From Parafrankia irregularis (lineage in GTDB: Bacteria > Actinomycetota > Actinomycetes > Frankiales > Frankiaceae), in contig NZ_FAOZ01000013.1 of the NCBI RefSeq assembly GCF_001536285.1, positions 1-64,000 of the forward strand: a DNA stretch of 64,000 bases, read 5' to 3'. Made by a program: the position numbers and the translations under genes. Shown here in pieces: positions 32,786 to 40,673 of the stretch (positions are counted from its first letter, which is position 1; every line of letters begins with the position of its first letter). The notes under the pieces are model-generated. The model did no database searches. It was given only the letters and a program-made list of their open reading frames with translations, and was not told the origin of the DNA.

Positions 32786-33787
32786 GTGTCTGACGGTCTA
32801 TCGCCGATCAGCCGGAATGCTGTGCCCGGCGCCCTCCACGGTCCGGTACGAAGCACTCCACGCGGGGGGGCACCAGTATCCGCGACGGGCATCGGTGGGC
32901 ATGCCACCGGTGGTCGGCCCACCACGAACCGTCGTCCCATGCCCGGGCATCGCCCCGGCGGCCATCACAATGGCGGGCACCTGGACAACGGCCACCACCT
33001 CGATGACGGTGCCGTCAGTCTCGCGGTAGGCGGGCCCGGGGAGTTCACCTCCAGGCTGGGCCAGCGCACGCTCGCGTCCAGGCTGGCCCGCACCATCGAG
33101 TTGGAGATCATCCGACGCGGCTGGCCGGTCGGGGAGGGCCTCGGCTCGGAGGCCCAGCTCATGGAGCGCTATCAGGTGGGCCGGTCCGTGCTGCGGGAAG
33201 CGGTGCGGCTGCTGGAAAGCCGCTGGGTCGCGCGGCCCCGTCCGGGCCCGGGTGGTGGTCTCGTCGTCACCGCCCCCGACCATGACGGTGTCCGTGACGT
33301 CGCCCGCGTCTACCTGGACTTCGCCCGGGCGCGGCCTGAGCACCTCTGTGAGACCTGGTCGGCCCTCGAGGCGGTCGCCGTCCGCAGACTCTCCGAGCAG
33401 ATCGACACCGCGGGCCTCACCCGGCTGCGTGGCGCGCTGGAGCCCACCGCACCCGGCGCCAGGGCCGCCAGCCCACGGGCCCGCTCCCGATCGGTCGGCG
33501 CACGTTCCGGTCCGGTCACCGCGGGAACGCCCGGCGAGGCGTCCGTACTGCTGCACCTGGAAATCGCCCGGCTCGCCGGCAATCCGGCAGCGGAGTTGTT
33601 CATCCGGGTGCTTGCTGACCTCGCACACCCGCATGACGAGACCGAGCGGCTCGGGCAGTGGTGGCAGCACCCGCTTCACGCCGAGATCGTCGACGCGATC
33701 ACCCGCGGGGAGGGCGCTCTCGCCGAGCACCTCGCCCGATCGTGCATCCGGCGACATGTCGAAGAGGCAACAGCCCACAGGCACTGA
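32786..33787 (+). CDS. GntR/FadR-family transcriptional regulator
   Basis: 333 residues from GTG at 32786, which follows a strong GGAGGAAG site. The winged helix begins only after about 90 residues (LASRLARTIELEIIRRGWPV) and contains the GntR signature YQVGRSVLREAVRLLESR. The C-terminal FCD-like effector domain (LCETWSALEAVAVRRLSEQI, LHLEIARLAGNPAAELFIRV) is interrupted by an Ala/Arg-rich loop. The N-terminal extension is low complexity and His-rich (GHRPGGHHNGGHLDNGHHLD), unusual in this family and possibly metal-binding. No metabolic neighbour is adjacent, so the regulon is unknown. Confidence 0.85.
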   Translation: MSDGLSPISRNAVPGALHGPVRSTPRGGAPVSATGIGGHATGGRPTTNRRPMPGHRPGGHHNGGHLDNGHHLDDGAVSLAVGGPGEFTSRLGQRTLASRLARTIELEIIRRGWPVGEGLGSEAQLMERYQVGRSVLREAVRLLESRWVARPRPGPGGGLVVTAPDHDGVRDVARVYLDFARARPEHLCETWSALEAVAVRRLSEQIDTAGLTRLRGALEPTAPGARAASPRARSRSVGARSGPVTAGTPGEASVLLHLEIARLAGNPAAELFIRVLADLAHPHDETERLGQWWQHPLHAEIVDAITRGEGALAEHLARSCIRRHVEEATAHRH

Positions 33788-34053
33788 CATCGATGTCAGG
33801 TTCCGATGGCCACGCCATCGGCCCGCTCCCGGACAGGCGTTTTTGCGCACGCCGAATGCAGTTGTCTTCCGATGGCACCGAAGCGTGCCACCCGTCGTGG
33901 CCGGCAATGCGGACCACGACGGGCGGCACAGCCGGCCATGGTGCGCGAACGAAGCCCCCGAGCCACGACGAGTAGTTCGCGGCACGGAGGCTGGTTCGGT
34001 GTCACATGTGTCGTGACGCGGCACCGATGTCGCAATCACCGGCGACATCGGTG
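33785..34053. repeat. Run of perfect inverted repeats downstream of the GntR gene
   Basis: Four structures in 270 bp: TGACATCGATGTCA palindrome over the GntR stop codon (33785-33798); CCGATGG/CCATCGG (33803-33821); a 16-bp stem with one mismatch and 13-nt loop (33885-33900/33914-33929); and a 12-bp perfect stem with 8-nt loop (34022-34033/34042-34053). Only the first ones are placed to act as terminators. The others have no neighbouring gene end. Confidence 0.7.
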
Positions 34054-34512
34054 GCCGGGCGGCGTGCTGGCCGCGGCGAAGCGGCCGTCGCGGCGAACAG
34101 CCGGTCGTCGGACGACTGTTTCTTCCGACCAGCGGTGCCACCCGGCAGCGGTACCGACCGCCGGGTATCCACGGTGCATTCACGAGCAGTGCGCCTTTTC
34201 CATCTCACGGGACCCGTGGGTCAGTGTTGCCATCGCAAGGCGGGGCGGGGCGGCGCGGCTACGAGTCCGAGGAGCTGAGAATTCTGCTTGTCCCAGCCAC
34301 CAGAATCCTCAGGCCTTGCCCGACAGCAAACCGCGGGTCGGGACGGCGCGGGACCATGAGTCCGAAGAGCCGAGAATTCTGGTTGTCCCAGCCACCGGAA
34401 TCCCCAGATCTTGCCCGACAGCAAACCACGGGTCAGGGCGGGGCGGGACGACGAAAGGCCTCAGCTCTTCGAGTTCCGACCGTGGTGTGATCAGTGCGTA
34501 TGCACCAGGCGG
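34054..34512. other. Remainder of the GntR-PaaX gap
   Basis: No gene seen. It ends with two tandem members of the palindromic repeat family (34275-34312 and 34371-34407). Each is followed by a conserved GC-rich tail (CTTGCCCGACAGCAAACC...), with a period of about 92 bp. The PaaX-like gene ends at 34513, convergent with the GntR gene. Confidence 0.5.
34275..34407. repeat. Two tandem copies of the palindromic repeat family
   Basis: Copy D: arms 34275-34286 (CTGAGAATTCTG) and 34301-34312, one mismatch. Copy E: about 34371-34407, more degenerate. Both share the central TTGTCCCAGCCAC loop with each other, and related loops with the copies near 21.1, 45.8 and 58.1 kb. The flanking spacer differs from that of the 21-kb array. 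Confidence 0.75.
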
Positions 34513-35376
34513 TCAGCCGACGGCCCGGTGCACGCGCACCAGATCAGCGAGGTCCGGCGAGACGACGGCGAGCAGCTCACGGACGCGGCCAGCGGCCGGG
34601 GCCGCCAGGCCGTCGTAGACCTCGGCGAAGACAGTCCGAGCCTCGCGCCGCGGCCAGCCACCGGGAAGGAGCTCGATCGGCAGGTCCGGGTCGAGGGTGG
34701 GGAAACGAGCCCAGGCCTCCATCACCGCGGTACGCGCGGCCAACGCCTCGGCACCGTGGACGCCCCCGCTGCGGACTCGTTCCAGCAGCGGCTCGTAGGC
34801 GCTGATGAAATCCTCGTAGGCGCGGGCCAGCTCGCTGAGGTCCCAGGCGGCCATGGGCGGGCGCGGGTCCGTGCGGCGGGCCTCCGACGTCGTGATCAGA
34901 ACGGTCGAGGCTGTGACGCCCAGCTCCGCGAACACCCGGCGCGCCGCCTCGCCGACAAGACGCGGTGTCACCCACATTCCGTCGTAGAGCGGAGCGAAGC
35001 CGAGCCAGCGCAGCCTCGCTCGCACCGCGTGCCGGACGTCCCGCTGCCCCTCGGGGATCGAGAAGGACGCCACCGTCCAACGCCCATCCCACGGATCATG
35101 GCGAAGGCCGAACGTGAGGATCCGGTTCATCGACACGCGGATGGCCGCGCAGGCGTCCGGAGCCAGACCGTAGTAGGTGTTCCGCCCGATCCTGGAGGAT
35201 TCGAGGAGACCACGCCGGGACAGCCGACTCAGCGCGGCTCTCGCCCCGACCGTGCTGACCTCGAAATCCGCGAGCAGGCTGACGAGCACGACAGACGGGA
35301 TGTGCTCGAGACGGTCGACCCAGTAGTCCCCGAGCAGGGTTGTCAGCAGATGCTGTGGCTGCGCTCCGGCCTGCAC
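34513..35376 (-). CDS. PaaX-like transcriptional regulator
   Basis: PaaX-family repressors control phenylacetate-type catabolic genes through aryl-CoA effectors. Visible signatures are the N-terminal winged helix (PQHLLTTLLGDYWVDRLEHI, VSTVGARAALSRLSRRGLLE), the middle domain beginning WDGRWTVASFSIPEGQRDVR with LRWLGFAPLYDGMWVTP, and the C-terminal PaaX_C region with YEDFISAYEPLLERV. The start is uncertain. GTG at 35376 gives 287 residues, close to the family length; the frame is open to an ATG at 35589, but the extra residues look unstructured. No phenylacetate genes are nearby. Confidence 0.82.
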   Translation of the reverse strand: MQAGAQPQHLLTTLLGDYWVDRLEHIPSVVLVSLLADFEVSTVGARAALSRLSRRGLLESSRIGRNTYYGLAPDACAAIRVSMNRILTFGLRHDPWDGRWTVASFSIPEGQRDVRHAVRARLRWLGFAPLYDGMWVTPRLVGEAARRVFAELGVTASTVLITTSEARRTDPRPPMAAWDLSELARAYEDFISAYEPLLERVRSGGVHGAEALAARTAVMEAWARFPTLDPDLPIELLPGGWPRREARTVFAEVYDGLAAPAAGRVRELLAVVSPDLADLVRVHRAVG

Positions 35377-35577
35377 ACGGGGCAGATCGACGAGCTCGGC
35401 CGGTGGTACGTGCACCAGACTCTCGCTCGCCAGCTGAAGATGGGGCCCTCGGACAGCGGAGAGCCGGCCACGACCCGGATCGCGGTCGCGACCAGCAAGC
35501 CGCGTAGGCGCTGTCACGTCATCAAATTTTACGAGCCCTCCGGGGCGTTCCGTGCCCTTGGTCCGGATCTCCTGTGG

Positions 35578-35770
35578 TCTCGGTGCCATCTGTCACCGAG
35601 AGCGCAGCAGATCGGTGCGTTCCGCGACCGTGTACGGGCTTGAAGCCGCCTGGTCACCGCCGCCGGTCGTGGCCTGGTTTGCGGCCCGGTCGTGGCCCGG
35701 GTCGTGGTTGGGACGGACCACGACCCGGGCCGGGAACCCGCCGGAGGGTGGGGGGATACCTCCGCCGGGT
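35578..35770. promoter_or_regulatory. Three hairpins between the PaaX-like and LacI-family genes
   Basis: The roughly 600-bp divergent gap holds TCTCGGTG/CACCGAGA (35578-35585/35594-35601), a perfect 15-bp stem with 8-nt loop (35694-35708/35717-35731), and an 11-bp stem with one C-C mismatch (35738-35770 region). They may be operators for the two regulators that face away from each other, or leader structures. I cannot tell which. No T-tract follows any of them. Confidence 0.5.
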
Positions 35771-35998
35771 GGGCCGGGGATGCCGCTCGGACCGACTCCC
35801 CGAGGACATCACCGCCGCCCTAAGCGAGCCTTAAGAGCAAGTCAAAAGAGCCTTGGACCGGCCGGAGTGTCACGCACTGCTGACCTTGCCGATGAGCAGC
35901 GTGACCGACGCGACCCTCCACGTGGGCGACATCGACCTTTAATGGAGTCGATGTCTACCGACCGCTACATCGAGCGCGTTACGTCCCGGGAGGCGACG

Positions 35999-37024
35999 GT
36001 GAAGCGGCCCGCCACGATCCGGGAGGTCGCGGCGCTGGCCGGCGTCAGCGTCAGCACGGTCAGCAACGCCCTGGCGGGCCGCCGGTCGGTGAGCGGCGAA
36101 TCCAGCGCACGGATCCGGGCGGCCGCGCATCGGCTCGGCTATCGGCCGGGCACAGCAGCCACCGGCGCGGCCCGGACCCAGACCCGACAGGCGATCGGCC
36201 TCATCGTCCCGGACGCCCGGAACCCCTTCTTCGCACAGGTCGCGCACGGGGTCGAGACGGTCGCGCAGTCGTTCGGCTGGGCCGTGTTCCTCGCCAGCAC
36301 CGATCTCGACTCCGCGCGGGAGGCCGACTACCTCGACCGCCTGGCGGGTGCCGCCGACGGTGTCCTGGTCTGTTCGACGTCCGGCCAGGCCGATCAGGTC
36401 CAGCACCTGGTGGACAGCGGTGTCGCGGTGGTGGTGTGCGACGAGCGCCTGGCCGTGCGGGGCGCTGGCGGGGTCTTCTCCGACGACGAGGAGGCCGGCC
36501 GGACAGCGGCCAGGCACATCCTCGACCGCGGAGCGCGGCGCATCGCGATGATCCGCGGCCCGGAACACCTCGAGACCGCCCGCGCACGCCGGTCCGGCTT
36601 CCGGGCCGAACTGGAGGTCGCGGGGCGTTCCCTGCCCCCCTGGAGGTCCCTCGCGAGTGACTACACGATCGACGGAGGGCGCTGGGCCGCCGACCAGATC
36701 CTCGCCTCGGATCCGCGGGTCGACGCGATCTTCTGCGCCAACGACCTCCAGGCCGTCGGCGCCGCGCAGGCGATGCGCCACGCGGGCCGCGGGGTACCCG
36801 AGGACGTGCTGGTGATCGGCATCGACGGGATCGCCTGGGCCGAGCTCACCGAGCCGTCCATCACCTCGGTGAGCCGCCACCCGCACCAACTGGGAGCCGA
36901 GGCCGCGCGGTTGCTGATCGAGATGGTCGGCGAGGACGCCCACGCCCGCGAGCTCATGCTGCCCGTCTCACTCGTCCAACGGGACAGCACGCGCCGAGTC
37001 GGCGGGAACGACCGAACGGCCTAG
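35999..37024 (+). CDS. LacI-family transcriptional regulator
   Basis: Sugar-responsive repressor type. From GTG at 35999 (GGGAGG six bases upstream) the protein starts VKRPATIREVAALAGVSVST, the classic LacI helix-turn-helix position, followed by the hinge region. The periplasmic-binding-like effector domain is complete: IGLIVPDARNPFFAQVAHGV, GVLVCSTSGQADQVQHLV, the EEAGRTAARHILDRG helix, and VDAIFCANDLQAVGAAQAM with VIGIDGIAWAELTEPSITSV. Length 341 is normal. Earlier ATG codons at 35942 and 35951 are in frame but lack a well-spaced ribosome site. Target genes are not evident. Confidence 0.92.
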   Translation: MKRPATIREVAALAGVSVSTVSNALAGRRSVSGESSARIRAAAHRLGYRPGTAATGAARTQTRQAIGLIVPDARNPFFAQVAHGVETVAQSFGWAVFLASTDLDSAREADYLDRLAGAADGVLVCSTSGQADQVQHLVDSGVAVVVCDERLAVRGAGGVFSDDEEAGRTAARHILDRGARRIAMIRGPEHLETARARRSGFRAELEVAGRSLPPWRSLASDYTIDGGRWAADQILASDPRVDAIFCANDLQAVGAAQAMRHAGRGVPEDVLVIGIDGIAWAELTEPSITSVSRHPHQLGAEAARLLIEMVGEDAHARELMLPVSLVQRDSTRRVGGNDRTA

Positions 37025-37029
37025 TCGGC

Positions 37030-37647
37030 CTACTCGGCCAGTGCGGGCTGTGCGGGCGCGGCGCCAGCGGGCCGGCGCCGGGGCCGGAGGAGGCGGTGGG
37101 AGCAGTCCACCAGATGGCGATGAAACTGTTCGTCGTCCAGCGCGGTGACTCGTGGGTCGAGCCCCGCGCCGCGTAAGCCGGCCAGCAGCATCCCCGCCGC
37201 CATCAACGCGCCGACATCCGGACGCGGGCCGGTCAGTAATGTCATGAGGCGCTCCGCCAGTGCGGGATATTCGGAGCGGTCACGCAGAATTGCCGCGCAG
37301 GTCGGATCACCCTGCATCAGGCCGTACAACGGCCGGTTTTCGATGACCAGATCGGCGAGGCCACCGATCACCGCCTCGACCTGTGCGGATCGTGACCGCT
37401 TGCTCTCCGCGACGGCGGCCACCTCCGCCAGCTGATCGAGCGCCGGCCGGACCACCGCGAGCACGATCTCGTCCTTGCTTCTGAAATGGTGGTAGACGGC
37501 GGCTTTGGTAACGCCCATCGCGTCCGCGATCATCTGGAGCGAGGTTCCGCTGACGCCTCTGTCGGCAAACAGATCCAACGCCGTGGCGCGCAGCTTCTCC
37601 CGACCGGCGCTCACTCCGTCCCTGTGATCGACCAGCTCGACCGCCAT
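37030..37647 (-). CDS. TetR-family transcriptional regulator
   Basis: 205 residues from ATG at 37647, preceded by GGAGAGGAAG. The N-terminal DNA-binding domain is canonical: REKLRATALDLFADRGVSGT, then SLQMIADAMGVTKAAVYHHF and RSKDEIVLAVV. The ligand-binding C-terminal domain is diverged, and the last 20 residues are Pro/Arg/Ala-rich. It is divergent from the MMPL exporter gene with a palindrome in between, the usual arrangement for a drug-responsive TetR repressor controlling a pump. It is convergent with the LacI gene (5-bp gap). Confidence 0.92.
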   Translation of the reverse strand: MAVELVDHRDGVSAGREKLRATALDLFADRGVSGTSLQMIADAMGVTKAAVYHHFRSKDEIVLAVVRPALDQLAEVAAVAESKRSRSAQVEAVIGGLADLVIENRPLYGLMQGDPTCAAILRDRSEYPALAERLMTLLTGPRPDVGALMAAGMLLAGLRGAGLDPRVTALDDEQFHRHLVDCSHRLLRPRRRPAGAAPAQPALAE

Positions 37648-37903
37648 GATCTTCCTCTCCCCACCGATCCGGAAATGTGCCCGGCCCGGCCCACTCCCGC
37701 CGGCACCGAGACCGATCCCGCAGTTCACGGACCTGTCCAGGCGAGATCGGCGGGGCCCATTGTGGCGTACCACCTGCCTTTCCGGGGCCACACCCGCAGA
37801 TAGAGCCCATTGCCGGACCAGGCACCGCGCGGGACGGCCGGCCGTGATCCGGGCCGATCGATCGACAATGCGCGGCGCCCACCACCCAGCCCGATCGACC
37901 TGA

Positions 37904-37915
37904 CCGACCGGTCGG
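37904..37915. promoter_or_regulatory. Probable TetR operator (CCGACCGGTCGG palindrome)
   Basis: A perfect 12-bp palindrome, set in TGACCGACCGGTCGGCTGGTT, lies in the divergent gap between the TetR and MMPL genes (37648-38102). GACCGACCGGTCGG-type palindromes are common TetR-family operators. The rest of the 455-bp gap shows no gene and no fixed promoter elements. Confidence 0.55.
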
Positions 37916-38102
37916 CTGGTTCAACGCGCTTCAGGTCGGTTCCGGCCCGTTCTGGCGAGCGCCTGAACCGATTACGGGGACACCCGAAGCCACCATCAGG
38001 CACCGCCAGAGGGTCATCAGCGGGTGCCTATCCGAGGGTCCGGCCGGCCGACCGCGTGAAATCCGCGACGAACGCGGGCGATCCGCCGCGAGGAGATGAA
38101 TT

Positions 38103-40625
38103 GTGGGCACCGTTCTCTACCGCCTCGGCCGGTCCTGCCACCGGCATGGCCGGACCGTTCTGGGGCTGTGGCTCGCTCTGCTCGCGCTGGCCGGCGCTGG
38201 CACCGCGGTGTCCGGCGGCTCGCTCGACCAGTCATTTCCACTGCGTACGGAGCAGGCGACACAGGCCGCGCTGACCGGGGCGGCGGCGCTGCCCGGAACA
38301 GACTCCCGGCGCGGGGCGGACCTGCTGCTGCAACGCCGGGCCCCGACCCGGGCCGAGGCCGCGACCGCCCGGATCGTCTTCAGCCTGGACGAGCGAGCCG
38401 AGGCGGACGCAGCCGCTGGAGCAGGCGCAGCCACGAAGGCTGGCTCGGCCGCGAAGGCCGGCGCAGCCGCCGCGCTGACCGACTCCCCCTACCGAGCGGT
38501 GATCAGCAGGGTCGTCGCCGCGCTGGGCCGGGCTCCGCTGGTGGCACACGTCGGCGACCCGTTCGCCGCCACCAGCGCCGAGGCCGCGCAGGCCGGCCTC
38601 TCGGGTGATGGCCGGACCGCCTATGCCCTCGTCACCTACCGGGTCACCAGCCCCGAGTTGACGGCGCAGGCACGCGACGCGCTGCTGACCGCGGCCGAGC
38701 CCGCGCGGGCGGCCGGCATCACGGTCGATGTCGCGGGCACCGCTGTGGCAGGGCACCATCCGCTGCTGGACACCCGGCCCTCCGGGCTGATCGGAGCGGC
38801 GGTCGTGCTCCTGCTCCTCACCGGCGTTCTCCTCGCGTTCGCCCGGACCGGCGCGGCGCTGGCCACCGGGCTCCCGCTGGCCGCGGGCCTGCTCGGCCTC
38901 GTCGTCAGCCTGGGCGGGATCGGGCTGGCAGTCGGCCTGGCCGGTCTCGGCCCGACGGCCGCCATGCCGGCGTTGGCAGTCGGTCTGGCCACCTCGGTCG
39001 GCTGCTCGTCGTACGTCCTGGCCAGGCTGCGACAGGAACTCGCCGCCGGGCATTCGGGCGCCGAGGCGGCGGGACGGACCCTGCGGAGCGCCGGGTCGGA
39101 CGTGATCCTCGTGGGCCTGTTCGCGATGCTCACCTCGAGCACGCTCGTCCTGCCCCGGGTACCGGTCCTGACAGCCCTGGCGCTGTCGACGGCCGGCGCG
39201 GTGGCCCTGTCCGTCTGCATCGCGCTCACCCTCCCGACCGCCCTGCACGGAGCCGGCAGGGCAGTCGGGAGGGCCGGCCACGCCGGGAACGCCCAGGTGG
39301 CCCACGACACCCACCGCGATCACGGCGTGAGCGGGGAGCACGGCGGGGGTAGCGCTCGGGCGGTGGTCCGCCGGCCGCTGCCAGCGCTGCTGGGAAGCCT
39401 GGTCGTACTCGCCGTCCTCGCGCTCGCGGTGCCCGGGCTGCGGCTGGGCCCGACCGATGACGGTTCCGCCGGGCCGACGAGCACGCAGCGTCGCGCCCAC
39501 GACCGGATCAGCACGGCCTTCGGGCCTGGGTTCAACGGCCCGCTGCTCATGGTGATCGAGGCGACGGGCGGGGCCGACCCCGTCGCGGCGGCCGGCCGGA
39601 TCCGCCCGACCATCGCCGCGCTGACAGCGGTCGCCCTGGTCGACGAGCCGCAGGAGCTGCCCGGAACCGACCTCGCGACGATGACCGTGATCCCGTTGAC
39701 CGGCCCGGACGACCCGGCCACCGCGGACCTGCTGCGCGCCGTTCGCGAACACGCGGCGACCCTCGCCGTCACGACCGGGGCGACGATCACCGTCACCGGC
39801 CCGACCGCGATCGACCTCGACGTCTCCCGGCGGCTCACCGCCGCGGTGCCGCTGTGCCTCGCCCTGCTCGGTGGGCTGACAGTCGCCCTGCTGATGCTGG
39901 CGCTGCGCGGTGTCGCGGTGGCGCTGCTGGTGGCGGCGGGTTCGCTGGCGACCGCGGCCGCGTCCTACGGTGCCGTGACCGCGGTACTCCGGTGGGGCCC
40001 GCTCGCCGATGCACTCGGGCTCAGGCCGGCCGGATCCGTCACCGCGGTCCTGCCGCTCCTCGTGGCCGGGCTGCTGAGCGGCCTCGCGACCGGCCACCTG
40101 CTGCTCGGGCTGTACCGCCTCCGGGCCGAGCACCCACGGTCGGGACACCCACAACCAGGGCCCCCACGGTCGGGACGTCCCCACGGCGCCGTCGCCGCCC
40201 GGTACCGGGAGGAGAGCCGGGCCGCCCTGGCCGTCGCCGCGGTCGCCGTCGTCGTCTTCGCCGGGCTTGCCCGGTCGACCGATCCGATCATCCGGACGAC
40301 CGGCCTCGTCCTGGCCTTCGGGCTCCTGGTGAACGCGCTGGTGGTGCGCCTGGTGACCGTTCCGGCCGCGCTTGCCCTGCTCGAGCGCGGCGCCTGGTGG
40401 CATCCGCGCCTGCCCGGCCTGCCCGGCCTGCCGGGTTCTCCGGATTCCTCGGATTCTCCGCGAGCGGTTCCGGCGGCGCCGGCGGCGCCAGCCGGGGAGA
40501 CCGAAGGGCACCACGCCTGCGATGAAGGTTCGGACATTCCGGAGGCGGACATCCCGGAGGCAGCCGGCCACCCGGGCGGCATCGACCACACCGGCCAGGC
40601 CGCCCAGGAGCTCGTCCGCTCCTGA
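38103..40625 (+). CDS. MMPL-family (RND-type) membrane transporter
   Basis: 840-residue proton-driven exporter of the MMPL family, which moves lipids, siderophores or drugs. The N-terminus (VGTVLYRLGRSCHRHGRTVL) is followed by a first membrane helix, an outer loop with an Ala/Gly/Lys-rich insertion (AAGAGAATKAGSAAKAGAA), and a bundle of five helices (GLIGAAVVLLLLTGVLLAF onward). A second loop (GPTSTQRRAHDRISTAFGPG, typical of MMPL) and the second bundle follow. The C-terminal tail is Pro/Gly/Ser-rich. The start is GTG behind GAGGAG. It is probably repressed by the divergent TetR. Substrate unknown. Confidence 0.88.
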   Translation: MGTVLYRLGRSCHRHGRTVLGLWLALLALAGAGTAVSGGSLDQSFPLRTEQATQAALTGAAALPGTDSRRGADLLLQRRAPTRAEAATARIVFSLDERAEADAAAGAGAATKAGSAAKAGAAAALTDSPYRAVISRVVAALGRAPLVAHVGDPFAATSAEAAQAGLSGDGRTAYALVTYRVTSPELTAQARDALLTAAEPARAAGITVDVAGTAVAGHHPLLDTRPSGLIGAAVVLLLLTGVLLAFARTGAALATGLPLAAGLLGLVVSLGGIGLAVGLAGLGPTAAMPALAVGLATSVGCSSYVLARLRQELAAGHSGAEAAGRTLRSAGSDVILVGLFAMLTSSTLVLPRVPVLTALALSTAGAVALSVCIALTLPTALHGAGRAVGRAGHAGNAQVAHDTHRDHGVSGEHGGGSARAVVRRPLPALLGSLVVLAVLALAVPGLRLGPTDDGSAGPTSTQRRAHDRISTAFGPGFNGPLLMVIEATGGADPVAAAGRIRPTIAALTAVALVDEPQELPGTDLATMTVIPLTGPDDPATADLLRAVREHAATLAVTTGATITVTGPTAIDLDVSRRLTAAVPLCLALLGGLTVALLMLALRGVAVALLVAAGSLATAAASYGAVTAVLRWGPLADALGLRPAGSVTAVLPLLVAGLLSGLATGHLLLGLYRLRAEHPRSGHPQPGPPRSGRPHGAVAARYREESRAALAVAAVAVVVFAGLARSTDPIIRTTGLVLAFGLLVNALVVRLVTVPAALALLERGAWWHPRLPGLPGLPGSPDSSDSPRAVPAAPAAPAGETEGHHACDEGSDIPEADIPEAAGHPGGIDHTGQAAQELVRS

Positions 40626-40634
40626 GCGCCCGGC

Positions 40635-40673
40635 CAGATCTCCCGGTCAGATCTCCCGGTCAGATCTCCCGGT
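40635..40673. repeat. 3 x 13-bp tandem repeat at a convergent gene end
   Basis: CAGATCTCCCGGT occurs three times in a row between the MMPL stop and the copper ATPase stop. The last copy encodes the ATPase C-terminus (DREI). The repeated units could have moved the stop codon of the ATPase gene. No hairpin terminator separates the two convergent genes. Confidence 0.85.
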
